A DNA stretch of 64,000 bases. It comes from an uncultured Massilia sp. Its GTDB lineage: Bacteria > Pseudomonadota > Gammaproteobacteria > Burkholderiales > Burkholderiaceae. Each line of letters starts with the position of its first letter. Position 1 is the stretch's first letter. Shown here piece after piece: positions 1-10,196 of the stretch. A model generated the notes under the pieces. That model worked only from the letters and a program-made list of their open reading frames with translations, did not search any database and was not told the DNA's origin. The position numbers and the translations under genes were made by a program. Where the stretch lies: contig CAMLMV010000013.1 of assembly GCA_946481275.1 (NCBI GenBank), positions 79,328 to 143,327 on the forward strand, read 5' to 3'.

Positions 1-371
1 CCGATCAGGCCTTCCGAGAACTGGGCTTTTTCGGTCGCGTTCAGCTTGCCGGAACCGATCAGGTATTCGAAGGACTTGGCGGCCGTATCGTAATCACCGG
101 CGGCGGATGCGGCACCGGCACGGGTACGTTCGATCAGGTACGTCTCGTGGGCCGACTTGCCGCCGACTTTGTCGAGGTCGCGCAGCTTGGCCAGGGCATC
201 CTTGTTCTTGCCCGACTTCATCAGCTGCTGGGCGTCTTGCAGGGGCTTGCCAATTTCGGGGCGGACGGTCTCCGCGGCGTAGACCGGGGCCAGGCCGACC
301 ACCGGAGCGGCGGCGGTGAATCCGAGGGCGGCCGCTACGAGGCCGAGGTGTGCGAGGCGGAATTTAGCCAT
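1..371 (-). CDS. Secreted TPR-like protein, N-terminal part (runs off window)
   Basis: The first 123 residues are visible; the gene continues past the left edge. Residues 1-32 form a signal peptide: a short basic start, a hydrophobic Ala/Leu/Val core and a likely cleavage after Val-Tyr-Ala, so the protein is probably exported to the periplasm. The mature part is a run of amphipathic helices rich in Ala, Lys and Leu with spacing like tetratricopeptide repeats (for example GDYDTAAKSFEYLI near residue 95). It lies downstream of tonB-exbB-exbD-exbD in the same direction, but a hairpin at 398-422 separates it, so it may be expressed only partly with them. A role in TonB-dependent uptake is inferred from position only. 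Exact family not recognised. Confidence 0.75.
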   Translation of the reverse strand, partial: MAKFRLAHLGLVAAALGFTAAAPVVGLAPVYAAETVRPEIGKPLQDAQQLMKSGKNKDALAKLRDLDKVGGKSAHETYLIERTRAGAASAAGDYDTAAKSFEYLIGSGKLNATEKAQFSEGLI

Positions 372-390
372 TATCGAAATTCTCTCATTC

Positions 391-422
391 AAAATAGACA
401 CGGCAGGGAAACCCTGCCGTGT
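391..422 (-). terminator. Intrinsic terminator after second exbD
   Basis: An 11-bp perfect stem (arms 398-408 and 412-422) with an AAA loop is followed on the minus strand by CTATTTT. It lies between the exbD stop at 441 and the next start codon at 371, so it can end or attenuate the tonB-exbBD transcript. Confidence 0.65.
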
Positions 423-440
423 TCATTATAGCCAAAGCGA

Positions 441-872
441 TTACTGGAACTGTTCGTTACCGACCATACCGATCTTGGTGACGCCAAGACGCTGGGCCGA
501 TGCCATCACGCCAGCGACAACCTTGTACTCGACCAGCTTGTTCGGACGCAGGTGCACTTCCGGCTGATCAGGTTGGGCTGCCACGTTCGCCAGCTTCGCT
601 TCGAGGGTGGCACGATCCGGGACCGGGACGTTATCCCAGAGGATCGTACCGTCGAAGTCCACGTCGATCGTGATCACTACCGGTTCCTTGGTCGGCGGCG
701 GCGGGTTGCCAACCGGCATGTTCAAGTTAACCGAATGGTTTTGCTTCGGAATGGTGATGATCATCATGATGATCAGCACCAGCATGACGTCAATCAGCGG
801 CGTCATGTTCATTTCCATCATCGGTTCCGGATCTGCTCCTTTAGCTCCGGACGAACCAACGTTCATACCCAT
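441..872 (-). CDS. exbD: ExbD/TolR-family biopolymer transport protein (second copy)
   Basis: This 143-residue protein is an ExbD-type subunit of the inner-membrane proton-driven motor that energises TonB. It has a short cytoplasmic N-terminus, the family motif MNMTPLIDVMLVLIIMMI at about residues 20-38 with the conserved membrane Asp, and a periplasmic C-terminal domain with the QPEVHLRPN-type strand. I start at the ATG at 872, which has AGGA just upstream; a longer reading from a TTG at 887 adds only five residues. It is the last motor gene before the terminator at 391-422. It is a paralogue, not a copy, of the neighbouring exbD at 953-1381. Confidence 0.92.
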   Translation of the reverse strand: MGMNVGSSGAKGADPEPMMEMNMTPLIDVMLVLIIMMIITIPKQNHSVNLNMPVGNPPPPTKEPVVITIDVDFDGTILWDNVPVPDRATLEAKLANVAAQPDQPEVHLRPNKLVEYKVVAGVMASAQRLGVTKIGMVGNEQFQ

Positions 873-898
873 GGTGTTTCCTTTCAAATCTTGGGAAA

Positions 899-933
899 CC
901 AGCGTGACAGCGGCGGGGCCGCTATCACGCTGG
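899..933 (-). repeat. Long intercistronic hairpin between the two exbD genes
   Basis: Arms 899-914 and 918-933 pair over 15 bp with one C-A mismatch around a GGG loop. It lies in the 80-base gap between the two exbD genes and has no T-run, so it looks like an mRNA-processing or stability hairpin rather than a terminator. Confidence 0.6.
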
Positions 934-952
934 CGGGTTGCATCCTGGAGGA

Positions 953-1381
953 TCAGCCCTTATCAGGCGGTTCGGTGATGAAACCGACCTTCTGAATCCC
1001 GGCACGCTGGGCCGTGTAGAGCACCTTGCCGATGGCTTCGTAGCGGGTCTGCTGGTCGCCACGAATCTTCACTTCCGGCTGCGGAACTTTCACCGATTCC
1101 TTGGCCAGGAAATCGAACAGCTCGTCGGTGTTGTTCAGGTGCTTCTGATTCCAGTACATCTCGCCATCTTTGTTGACGACGATGTTCACGTCTTCCGGCG
1201 TGGTCTTCACGACCTGGTTGGTCTCGATCGGCAGGTTAATCTTCTGCAGGTGGAGGACAACCGGGCTGGTGATCAGGAAGATGATCAGGAGAACCAGCAT
1301 CACGTCCACGAGGGGCGTGGTGTTGATCTCTGACATCACTGCATCTTCATCTCCGCTATCGGAGCCAACACTCATACCCAT
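953..1381 (-). CDS. exbD: ExbD/TolR-family biopolymer transport protein (first copy)
   Basis: This 142-residue ExbD subunit has an acidic N-terminus, the signature MSEINTTPLVDVMLVLLIIF at about residues 16-35 (one membrane span with the conserved Asp) and a periplasmic domain containing QPEVKIRGDQQTRYE, typical of ExbD/TolR. With ExbB it would form the proton channel that drives TonB. The ATG lies 3 bases after the exbB stop, so it is translated from the same message. It diverges clearly from the second ExbD in the periplasmic half, which fits two subunits with separate roles or a heteromeric motor. Confidence 0.93.
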   Translation of the reverse strand: MGMSVGSDSGDEDAVMSEINTTPLVDVMLVLLIIFLITSPVVLHLQKINLPIETNQVVKTTPEDVNIVVNKDGEMYWNQKHLNNTDELFDFLAKESVKVPQPEVKIRGDQQTRYEAIGKVLYTAQRAGIQKVGFITEPPDKG

Positions 1382-1384
1382 GGT

Positions 1385-2320
1385 TTAGCCAACCTTTTTA
1401 GCGGTGCTGGCGCCTTGTGCACGTGCAGCTTCCGAGGTGTGCATTGCGCCCGAGATCAGGACCGAGTGCACGTCTGCGCTGAACGAACGGACGTCTTCCA
1501 TTGCCGACTTGTTGCGGCGGACCAGCCAGTTGTAACCCAGAACGGCCGGAACTGCAACGAACAGACCGAATGCGGTCATGATCAGTGCTTCACCCACCGG
1601 ACCTGCAACCTTGTCGATCGACGCGTTACCGGTCATACCGATGTTGGTCAGTGCGTTGTAGATACCCCAGACGGTACCGAACAGACCGATGAACGGCGAG
1701 GTCGAGCCGACGGTTGCCAGGAACGACAGGCCATCTTGCAGACGCGACTGGACTTTGTCCACGGCGCGCTGGATCTGCATGGTCACCCAGGTCGACAGGT
1801 CGATCTGCTCGAGCAGGGCGCCGTCGTGGTGCTGGGTTGCCTTGGTGCCGGTTTCAGCGATGAAGCGGAACGGCGAGCCTTCCGACAGTTGAGCCGAGCC
1901 AGCGGCGATCGACGGAGCTTTCCAGAACTTCTGGTTGGTTTCCTTCGACTGCTTGAAGATCTTCATCTGGTCCAGCAGCTTGGTGATGATGATGTACCAG
2001 GAACCCATCGACATGATTGCCAGGATGATCAGCGTGCTGCGCGACACGACGCCGCCGTTCCACACGGCCATCGGGCCGAACGGGTTCTCGACTTCTTCTT
2101 TCTTGGCTTCGCCGCCAGCTGCCGGGGCCGCTGCCGGTGCCGAAGCGGCAGCGTCGGCTGCCGGTGCTGCTGCGTCAGCCGCCGGTGCCGCTGCCGGGGC
2201 GCTCGCTGCTGCCGAGGCCGGAGCGTCGGCGAAGGCCGGAGCGGACACCAGTGCCGATGCCGCAGTGACCGAGAACAGGAGAGCCGCTACAGTAGCGGAC
2301 AAACGGGTATTCTTAAACAT
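1385..2320 (-). CDS. exbB: ExbB/TolQ/MotA-family proton channel protein
   Basis: A 311-residue ExbB-type protein. Residues 1-31 look like a signal peptide (cleavage near AFA/DAP) followed by a low-complexity Ala/Pro stretch to about residue 70, an N-terminal extension seen in some proteobacterial ExbB proteins. Three membrane segments follow at about 93-114, 197-224 and 245-267; the last two carry the family motifs (VGSTSPFIGLFGTVWGIYNAL and the EALIMTAFGLFVAVPAV segment). It partners with ExbD in the TonB-energising motor. A strong GGAGG lies just before the ATG. It is followed directly by the first exbD gene, in the order tonB-exbB-exbD-exbD. Confidence 0.95.
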   Translation of the reverse strand: MFKNTRLSATVAALLFSVTAASALVSAPAFADAPASAAASAPAAAPAADAAAPAADAAASAPAAAPAAGGEAKKEEVENPFGPMAVWNGGVVSRSTLIILAIMSMGSWYIIITKLLDQMKIFKQSKETNQKFWKAPSIAAGSAQLSEGSPFRFIAETGTKATQHHDGALLEQIDLSTWVTMQIQRAVDKVQSRLQDGLSFLATVGSTSPFIGLFGTVWGIYNALTNIGMTGNASIDKVAGPVGEALIMTAFGLFVAVPAVLGYNWLVRRNKSAMEDVRSFSADVHSVLISGAMHTSEAARAQGASTAKKVG

Positions 2321-2404
2321 GCTTCCTCCAAAAATTTAAAATGAACAGTTCGCTGAACTAATAACAACGAAAATCATGCTTTTGAGACGATACGCTGTCT
2401 CTGG

Positions 2405-3070
2405 TTATTCCAGCGTCCAGACGTACTGAACCGGCTGCCAGGACTCGATGGCCTGGCCGTTCTCAGTTGCCGGCTTGAACCGGCACTTGCCCAGTGCCAC
2501 CTGAGCAGCCTTATCCAGGTCGCGGAAGCCGCTCGACTTCGTGACCTGGGAACCTTTCACACTACCGTCCGTGCCGATCAGGAACGAAATGGTCGACACA
2601 CCCGTTTCTTCGTTACGCAGCGACGACTTCGGATATTCCGGCTTCGAGCACGTATTGAAGTCCGCGACTGCCGGGGTCCGCGCAGGGCCTGCCGGCTTGG
2701 CTGCCGGAGCAGGCGGAGCCGCGGGGACCGGCAGTGCCTTCTGGAGTTCGGTCGTCGCCGGTTTCGCCTGCGTCGTGTTAGCGATCACATTCTGCTGCGG
2801 CGGCGGGGTCTGCACTTGCACTTCCACCGGCGGGATGAACGGCGGAGGCGGAGCCTTCATTTCCGGCGGGGGCGGCGGGGGCGGCGTCTCCGGAGGTGGC
2901 GGCGGTTTTACGTCTTCAATGATCTTGGTCTCCACTGCCTCGGTCACCTTGCTGATCATCTTTTTCCCGAGACCGGTCACGATCCCGTAAGCAACGATCA
3001 GGTGCAAGACGATGACAATGGCGATACCAGTCAAATTCTTCCCGGGGTTCTTCTCATGCGAAAAATTCAT
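2405..3070 (-). CDS. tonB: TonB energy-transducing protein
   Basis: A 221-residue TonB. One N-terminal membrane span (about residues 12-34) anchors it in the inner membrane. A rigid Pro-rich linker (about 55-95, with long proline runs) crosses the periplasm. The C-terminal domain (about 138-221, starting at the conserved SKPEYPKSS) contacts TonB boxes of outer-membrane receptors. It is the first gene of the motor cluster, 84 bases upstream of exbB. The ribosome-binding site GGAG...AGG precedes the ATG, and a perfect minus-strand -10 box lies about 90 bases upstream. The substrate is not shown: no receptor or siderophore gene is present in the window. Confidence 0.95.
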   Translation of the reverse strand: MNFSHEKNPGKNLTGIAIVIVLHLIVAYGIVTGLGKKMISKVTEAVETKIIEDVKPPPPPETPPPPPPPEMKAPPPPFIPPVEVQVQTPPPQQNVIANTTQAKPATTELQKALPVPAAPPAPAAKPAGPARTPAVADFNTCSKPEYPKSSLRNEETGVSTISFLIGTDGSVKGSQVTKSSGFRDLDKAAQVALGKCRFKPATENGQAIESWQPVQYVWTLE

Positions 3071-3160
3071 CCTGCTTTCTCCAATACCAACCTTTTTTTG
3101 TTGCTACTAAACCCACAAAACACGACAAAAAGCTAAGAGCCGCATCCGGGACATCGGCGA

Positions 3161-3190
3161 ATTATACCTACGAATTCTTTTTTGCACATA
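3161..3190 (-). promoter_or_regulatory. Candidate promoter of tonB
   Basis: Read on the minus strand, 3166-3161 is a perfect TATAAT, about 90 bases upstream of the tonB ATG. The matching -35 region is weak (TGTGCA at 16 bases spacing). Transcription would begin near 3154. Confidence 0.45.
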
Positions 3191-3600
3191 CATTTTTACA
3201 CCCTCAAAGAGAGGCTATTTGTCTGTAAAAACAGGCAAAGAAAGTGATCAAGAAAGAAGGGGCGCGGGCAGGCCGATGGAGGTGGAAGTTAGTTGTTTTG
3301 CAATGCTGTAGGGACCCCTTTCATAATGTGTTGAAGATAAGCCAATCGCCCCGGAAATGCCGAATTTTCCATGCCTATTTTGCAGCTCAGCAAATATCAT
3401 AAGAAAGGTTCATGGCGTTTCTGCCAACTATATCGAAGTTCCAAGTGGGAGGGCGTACTGTTGAAGCGGTTTTGACCCCGGATAAGAGGGGTTGGCCATA
3501 ACAAGTCCTTATGTCGATACAGGCACTTGATATGGCTCACTCACCACGTCAGATGTTAGTTGAACTACATCACAAGGGGAAGTTGGTGTCAACAGGATGG

Positions 3601-3634
3601 AAGAAAAAAATGCCCGCGCCGAGTAGCGCGGGCA
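3601..3634 (-). terminator. Intrinsic terminator of prkA-yeaH-spoVR
   Basis: Arms 3611-3618 and 3627-3634 (TGCCCGCG/CGCGGGCA) form an 8-bp GC-rich stem with an 8-base loop. On the minus strand it is followed by a T-run from 3610 down to 3601. It lies 7 bases past the spoVR stop codon. Confidence 0.85.
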
Positions 3635-3640
3635 GGAAGG

Positions 3641-5167
3641 TCAGTAACGCGCGCGCTTCTCGCGACGGCACTCGAGACTGCTCACGACACGCCCGGATGG
3701 GTCAACGGTCTCGAGGCGCACATCGAAGCCCCACAGCCGTGCGACGTGCTTCAGGACCTCATGCGCCTGCTGGTTCAGGGGACGCCGCTGGAACTGGGTA
3801 TGGCGCAGCGTCAGCGCGCGGTCGTCCCGGGTGTTGACTTGCCAGACCTGGATGTTCGGTTCGCGGTTGCCGATATTGTACTGATCGGCCAGCTGCTGGC
3901 GCACGTAGCGGTATCCGGCCTCGTCGTGGATGGCCGAAATCGTCAGCTTGTCGCTGCGGTCGTCGTCCAGCACGGCGAAGAAGTGGAATTCCCGGATCAG
4001 CTTGGGCGACAGGTACTGGGCGATGAAGCTCTCGTCCTTGAAGTTGCGCATCGCAAAGTCAAGCGTCTTGAGCCAATCGCTGCCCGCGATGTCCGGGAAC
4101 CAGGCCTTGTCCTCGTCCGTCGGCTCCTCGCAGATGCGCTTGATGTCCGTCATCATCGCAAACCCGAGGGCGTACGGATTGATGCCATTGTAATAGGGGC
4201 TCGTGGCGGGCGGCTGGTAGACGACGTTCGTATGGCTCTGCAGGAATTCCAGCATGAACCCGTCGCCGACGATCCCTTCTTTATAGAGCTCCTGCAGGAT
4301 CGTGTAGTGCCAGAAGGTCGCCCAGCCTTCGTTCATGACCTGGGTCTGGCGCTGCGGATAGAAATACTGCGAGATCTTGCGCGTGATCCGTACGAGCTCG
4401 CGCTGCCAGGGTTCGAGCAGCGGCGCGTACTTTTCGATGAAGTAGAGCAGGTTTTCCTCGGGCTCGGGCGGGAAGCGGGGCGGCGGCTGGTCCTTGATCT
4501 GTTCCTCGCGCCGCGGCAGGGTGCGCCACAGTTCGTTGACCTGCGACTGCATGTATTCCTCGCGCTCCTTCTGGCGCGCCGCTTCCTGGGCGACCGACAG
4601 CTTGGCCGGCCGCTTGTACCGGTCCACGCCATAGTTCTGGATCGCGTGGCACGAATCGAGCAATTCCTCGACGGCGTCGATGCCATGCCGCTGTTCGCAC
4701 TCGGCAATATAGTTCTTCGCAAAGACCATGTAGTCGACGATAGCGTCGGCATCGGTCCAGGTTCGGAACAGGTAATTGCCTTTAAAGAAAGAATTATGGC
4801 CGTAGGCCGCGTGCGCGATCACGAGCGCCTGCATCGTCAGGCTGTTTTCCTCCATCAGATAGGCGATGCAGGGATTCGAGTTGATGACGATTTCGTACGC
4901 CAGGCCCATCTGGCCACGCTTGTAACTCTTTTCCGTCGTCAGGAAATGCTTGCCGAACGACCAGTGGTTGTACGAGACCGGCATGCCGACGGACGTGTAC
5001 GCGTCCATCATCTGCTCGGCCGTGATGATTTCGAGCTGGTTGGGGTAGGTGTCCAGGCCGAACTTCCTGGCCACCCTGCGGATTTCCTCGTGCGCCTGCT
5101 CGATCAGGTCGAACGTCCATTCCGACTGTTCGGGCAGGGCGCGCGGGTTGTTGGGATCTCTTGGCAT
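3641..5167 (-). CDS. spoVR: SpoVR family protein (YcgB-like)
   Basis: A 508-residue SpoVR/YcgB family protein. Family landmarks are visible: MPVSYNHWSFGKHF near residue 68, INSNPCIAYLMEENS, HAAYGHNSFFKGNYLF, NEGWATFWHYTI and NGINPYALGF. Its biochemical role is not established in the family; E. coli YcgB belongs to the stationary-phase and nitrogen-stress response together with YeaG and YeaH. The start at 5167 is chosen because the frame upstream overlaps the yeaH coding region; it leaves 11 bases after the yeaH stop. It is the last gene of prkA-yeaH-spoVR and is followed by a strong terminator. Confidence 0.94.
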   Translation of the reverse strand: MPRDPNNPRALPEQSEWTFDLIEQAHEEIRRVARKFGLDTYPNQLEIITAEQMMDAYTSVGMPVSYNHWSFGKHFLTTEKSYKRGQMGLAYEIVINSNPCIAYLMEENSLTMQALVIAHAAYGHNSFFKGNYLFRTWTDADAIVDYMVFAKNYIAECEQRHGIDAVEELLDSCHAIQNYGVDRYKRPAKLSVAQEAARQKEREEYMQSQVNELWRTLPRREEQIKDQPPPRFPPEPEENLLYFIEKYAPLLEPWQRELVRITRKISQYFYPQRQTQVMNEGWATFWHYTILQELYKEGIVGDGFMLEFLQSHTNVVYQPPATSPYYNGINPYALGFAMMTDIKRICEEPTDEDKAWFPDIAGSDWLKTLDFAMRNFKDESFIAQYLSPKLIREFHFFAVLDDDRSDKLTISAIHDEAGYRYVRQQLADQYNIGNREPNIQVWQVNTRDDRALTLRHTQFQRRPLNQQAHEVLKHVARLWGFDVRLETVDPSGRVVSSLECRREKRARY

Positions 5168-5178
5168 AGCGGGCCTCG

Positions 5179-6450
5179 CTACTTGGGCTGCTTCTTGAAC
5201 AATTCGCGGAACACCGGATAGATGTCGGCCGGCGTCACGATCTTCTGCATGGCGAAGTTCTGGTGCGTTTCCGCCACCTCGGCGTACTGTTCCCACAGGT
5301 TCTGGGGCGGACCGTCGGTGATCTCGACATAGGTGTAGTACTGGACCCTGGGCATGATCGCATTGGTCAGGATCTGCCTGCACAGCACGGAGTCGTTGTC
5401 CCAGTTGTCGCCGTCCGAGGCCTGGGCCACGTAGCTGTTCCAGTCGCCATTGCTGTAGCGTTCGGTGATGACCTTGTTCAGCAGGTGCAGCGCCGACGAC
5501 ACGACCGTGCCGCCCGATTCGCGCGAGTGGAAGAACTCGTTTTCGTCGACCTCGGCCGCCGCCGTGTGGTGGCGGATGAAGACGACGTCGATCCGTTCGT
5601 AGACCCGCTTGAGGAACAGGTACAGCAGGATGAAGAAGCGCTTGGCGGTGTCCTTGCGGCTTTCATCCATCGATCCGGACACGTCCATGATGCAGAACAT
5701 GACGGCTGCCGTGGACGGTTTCGGGATCTTGATGCGGTTGCTGTAGCGCAGGTCGATCGGGTCGATGAACGGAATCGCCAGCAGGCGCGTGTGCAGGTGG
5801 TGGATCTTGTGCTTCAGTTCGATCACCTGCGGGTCGTCGTCCTCCGCACCCTGTTCGCGCAGGTCGCGCAACTGGTGCTCGAGCGCCGTCAGCTGCTTGC
5901 GGGAGGGGCCGCCCACCGCGATGCGCCTGCCGAGCGCGCCGCGCAGGGAGCGCAGCACGTGGATGTTCGACGGTGTGCCGGAGATGTTGTAGCCGGCGCG
6001 CTGGTTCTTGTATTCGACGACCTGGGTCAGCTGCGTCTTGACCATGTTCGGCAGCTCGAGGTCTTCGAAGAAGTAATTCATGAATTCTTCGCGGCTGAGC
6101 TCGAAGATGAAATCGTCTTCGGTCGTCTGCTCGCTGTTGCCGGCACGGCCGCGTCCGGCGCCGCCGCCACCGCCGCGGGGGCGGTTGATCGTGTCGCCTT
6201 TCTGGTATTCCGTGTTGCCGGGGTTGACGGTCTCCCAGACGCCGCCATGGGCGTGTCCGAAATGCGGCTCGCTCACGTCCTTGACGGGAATCGAGACCTT
6301 CTCGCCATTCTCTACGTCGGTGATCGAGCGACCCTTGATCGCCCGGCCCACCGCATCCTTGATTTGCGCCTTATAGCGGCGCAAGAAGCGTTCGCGGTTG
6401 ACCGCAGACTTGTTCTTGCCCTGCAAGCGTCGGTCGATGAGGTAAGTCAA
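5179..6450 (-). CDS. yeaH: YeaH/YhbH family protein (DUF444, VWA-like)
   Basis: A 423-residue DUF444 protein. The C-terminal half is a von Willebrand A-like fold: a hydrophobic strand ending in DVSGSMDES at about residues 256-264 forms a MIDAS-type metal site. The N-terminal part is basic (RRLQGKNKSAVNRERFLRRYK) and is followed by a Gly/Arg-rich linker near residues 90-105. In other bacteria this protein is co-transcribed with the PrkA kinase and is considered its partner or target. Here it lies between prkA and spoVR, 183 bases after the prkA stop and 11 before spoVR. Its molecular activity is unknown. Confidence 0.93.
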   Translation of the reverse strand: MTYLIDRRLQGKNKSAVNRERFLRRYKAQIKDAVGRAIKGRSITDVENGEKVSIPVKDVSEPHFGHAHGGVWETVNPGNTEYQKGDTINRPRGGGGGAGRGRAGNSEQTTEDDFIFELSREEFMNYFFEDLELPNMVKTQLTQVVEYKNQRAGYNISGTPSNIHVLRSLRGALGRRIAVGGPSRKQLTALEHQLRDLREQGAEDDDPQVIELKHKIHHLHTRLLAIPFIDPIDLRYSNRIKIPKPSTAAVMFCIMDVSGSMDESRKDTAKRFFILLYLFLKRVYERIDVVFIRHHTAAAEVDENEFFHSRESGGTVVSSALHLLNKVITERYSNGDWNSYVAQASDGDNWDNDSVLCRQILTNAIMPRVQYYTYVEITDGPPQNLWEQYAEVAETHQNFAMQKIVTPADIYPVFRELFKKQPK

Positions 6451-6633
6451 AACAGGCCTCCTGCTGAAAGTCGCGGCGGGCCGGATTCCTTCCCGGTCCT
6501 TACATAATATAACGCGCCGCGTCGTAACGTGGTTGGCGCCGCGGATTCCGGCGACCGGCTTCGTGCCGGTCGACCGGTCCTGCCCGGCGGGCGCTCCATC
6601 GCCCGCCCCACGCTCCTGGTTTTGCGATGGCCT

Positions 6634-8556
6634 TTACGAGGACTTCCTTACGCGCAAGTACCACTCGCACAGCAGGCGGACCTGCTTGGGTGTATAGCCT
6701 TTTTCGACCATACGGGCCACGAAGTCGGCATGCTTGGTCGCATCTTCCGCGCTGGCTTTCGCGTTGAACGAAATCACCGGGAGCAGTTCCTCGGTATTCG
6801 AGAACATCTTCTTCTCGATCACGGTGCGGAACTTCTCATAGCTGGTCCACGCAGGATTCTTGCCGCCGTTCGTCGCCCGCGCGCGCAGCGCGAAGTTGAC
6901 GATTTCGTTGCGGAAATCCTTCGGGTTCGAAATGCCGGCCGGTTTCTCGATCTTCTCGAGCTCGGCGTTCAGCGTTTCGCGGTCGAAGCTTTCGCCCGTG
7001 TCCGGATCGCGGAATTCCTGGTCCTGGATCCAGAAGTCGGCAAACGTGACGTAGCGGTCGAAGATGTTCTGGCCATACTCGGAATAGCTTTCCAGGTAGG
7101 CCGTCTGGATCTCCTTGCCGATGAAGTCGACGTAGCGGTTCGCCAGATGTTCCTTGATATAGGACATGTAGCGCTGCTCGGTCTCGCCCGGGAACTGCTC
7201 GCGCTCGATCTGCTGTTCCAGCACGTACAGCAGGTGCACGGGGTTCGCCGCCACTTCGGTGTTGTCGAAGTTGAAGACCTTGGACAGGATCTTGAACGCG
7301 AAGCGGGTCGACAGGCCGTTCATGCCTTCGTCCACGCCGGCGTAGTCGACGTATTCATGCAGCGACTTGGCCTTCGGATCGGTGTCCTTCAGGTTCTCGC
7401 CGTCGTACACCAGCATCTTCGAATAGATGCTCGAGTTTTCCGGGTCCTTCAGGCGCGACAGGATCGCGAACTGGGCCATCATGCGCAGGGTGCCCGGGGC
7501 GCAAGGGGCCTTGTCGAGCGAGGAATTGCGCAGCAGCTTGTCGTAGATCTTGACCTCGTCCGACACGCGCAGGCAGTACGGCACCTTGACGATATAGATA
7601 CGGTCGAGGAATGCCTCGTTGTTGCGGTTGTTGCGGAAGGTCTTCCATTCGGATTCGTTCGAGTGCGCCAGGATGATGCCTTCGAACGGGATCGCGCCGA
7701 AGCCCTCGGTGCCCTTGTAGTTGCCTTCCTGCGTGGCCGTCAGCAGCGGGTGCAGCACCTTGATGGGCGCCTTGAACATCTCGACGAATTCCATCAGGCC
7801 CTGGTTCGCCAGGCACAGGCCGCCGGAATAGCTGTAGGCATCCGGATCGTCCTGGGCATAGTCTTCCAGCTTGCGGATGTCGACCTTGCCGACCAGCGAG
7901 GAAATGTCCTGGTTGTTTTCGTCGCCCGGTTCCGTCTTCGAAATCGCGATCTGCTTCAGGATGGACGGATAACGTTTCACGACCCGGAACTTGCTGATGT
8001 CGCCGCCGTATTCATGCAGGCGCTTGACTGCCCACGGGCTCGGCACGGCACGCAGGAAGCGGCGCGGGATGCCGTAGTCTTCTTCGAGGATGGCGCCGTC
8101 CTCGTCCTCGTTGAAGAGGCCGAGCGGCGATTCGTTCACCGGCGAGCCTTTCAGCGCGTAGAACGGCACCTGTTCCATCAGGTGCTTGAGTTTTTCCGCG
8201 ATCGACGATTTACCGCCGCCGACCGGTCCCAGCAGATAAAGAATCTGCTTGCGCTCCTCCAGGCCCTGGGCCGCATGGCGGAAATAGGAAACGACCTGTT
8301 CGATCACTTCCTCCATGCCGTAGAACTCGCGGAATGCGGGATATACCTTGATGACCTTGTTGGCGAAGATGCGCGACAGGCGCGGGTCGAGGCGGGTGTC
8401 GACCAGGGTGGGTTCGCCGATTGCGGCCAGCATGCGCTCGGGAGCGCTGGCGTAAGTCAGGGGATCTTTTTTGCAAAGCTGAAGGTACTCAGACAGGGAG
8501 TATTCCTCTTCCCGGGTACGCTCATAGCGGGCTGCGTAGTTATCAAAAATGGTCAT
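6634..8556 (-). CDS. prkA: PrkA/YeaG-type serine protein kinase
   Basis: A 640-residue PrkA protein, close in length to E. coli YeaG (about 644). An AAA-type ATPase half comes first, with Walker A GPVGGGKS at residues 110-117, and is followed by the PrkA C-terminal kinase-like domain. It is a cytoplasmic stress kinase (some family members may be AAA proteases), linked elsewhere to nitrogen starvation, stationary phase and sporulation. I use the ATG at 8556 (MTIFDNYAARYERTREEEYS matches the family N-terminus); a longer frame to 8748 adds 64 residues with no family character. It heads the prkA-yeaH-spoVR operon. Confidence 0.96.
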   Translation of the reverse strand: MTIFDNYAARYERTREEEYSLSEYLQLCKKDPLTYASAPERMLAAIGEPTLVDTRLDPRLSRIFANKVIKVYPAFREFYGMEEVIEQVVSYFRHAAQGLEERKQILYLLGPVGGGKSSIAEKLKHLMEQVPFYALKGSPVNESPLGLFNEDEDGAILEEDYGIPRRFLRAVPSPWAVKRLHEYGGDISKFRVVKRYPSILKQIAISKTEPGDENNQDISSLVGKVDIRKLEDYAQDDPDAYSYSGGLCLANQGLMEFVEMFKAPIKVLHPLLTATQEGNYKGTEGFGAIPFEGIILAHSNESEWKTFRNNRNNEAFLDRIYIVKVPYCLRVSDEVKIYDKLLRNSSLDKAPCAPGTLRMMAQFAILSRLKDPENSSIYSKMLVYDGENLKDTDPKAKSLHEYVDYAGVDEGMNGLSTRFAFKILSKVFNFDNTEVAANPVHLLYVLEQQIEREQFPGETEQRYMSYIKEHLANRYVDFIGKEIQTAYLESYSEYGQNIFDRYVTFADFWIQDQEFRDPDTGESFDRETLNAELEKIEKPAGISNPKDFRNEIVNFALRARATNGGKNPAWTSYEKFRTVIEKKMFSNTEELLPVISFNAKASAEDATKHADFVARMVEKGYTPKQVRLLCEWYLRVRKSS

Positions 8557-10192
<1,636 letters not shown>

Positions 10193-10196
10193 CGCC

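Larger units (their letters stand above)
3071..3640. other. Intergenic region between tonB and spoVR
   Basis: This 570-base gap holds the tonB promoter region at its left and the spoVR terminator at its right. The middle (about 3200-3600) is less GC-rich than the genes around it. I see no credible gene, tRNA, repeat array or Fur-like 19-bp palindrome in it. Confidence 0.6.

Noticed and set aside
3071..3260. Possible Fur box upstream of tonB
   Set aside because: No 19-bp GATAAT-type dyad could be found; only a TATAAT -10 box is convincing.
3560..5221. Long plus-strand frame opposite spoVR
   Set aside because: It is an antisense shadow of a well-supported gene; high GC keeps this frame open and the translation has no family motifs.
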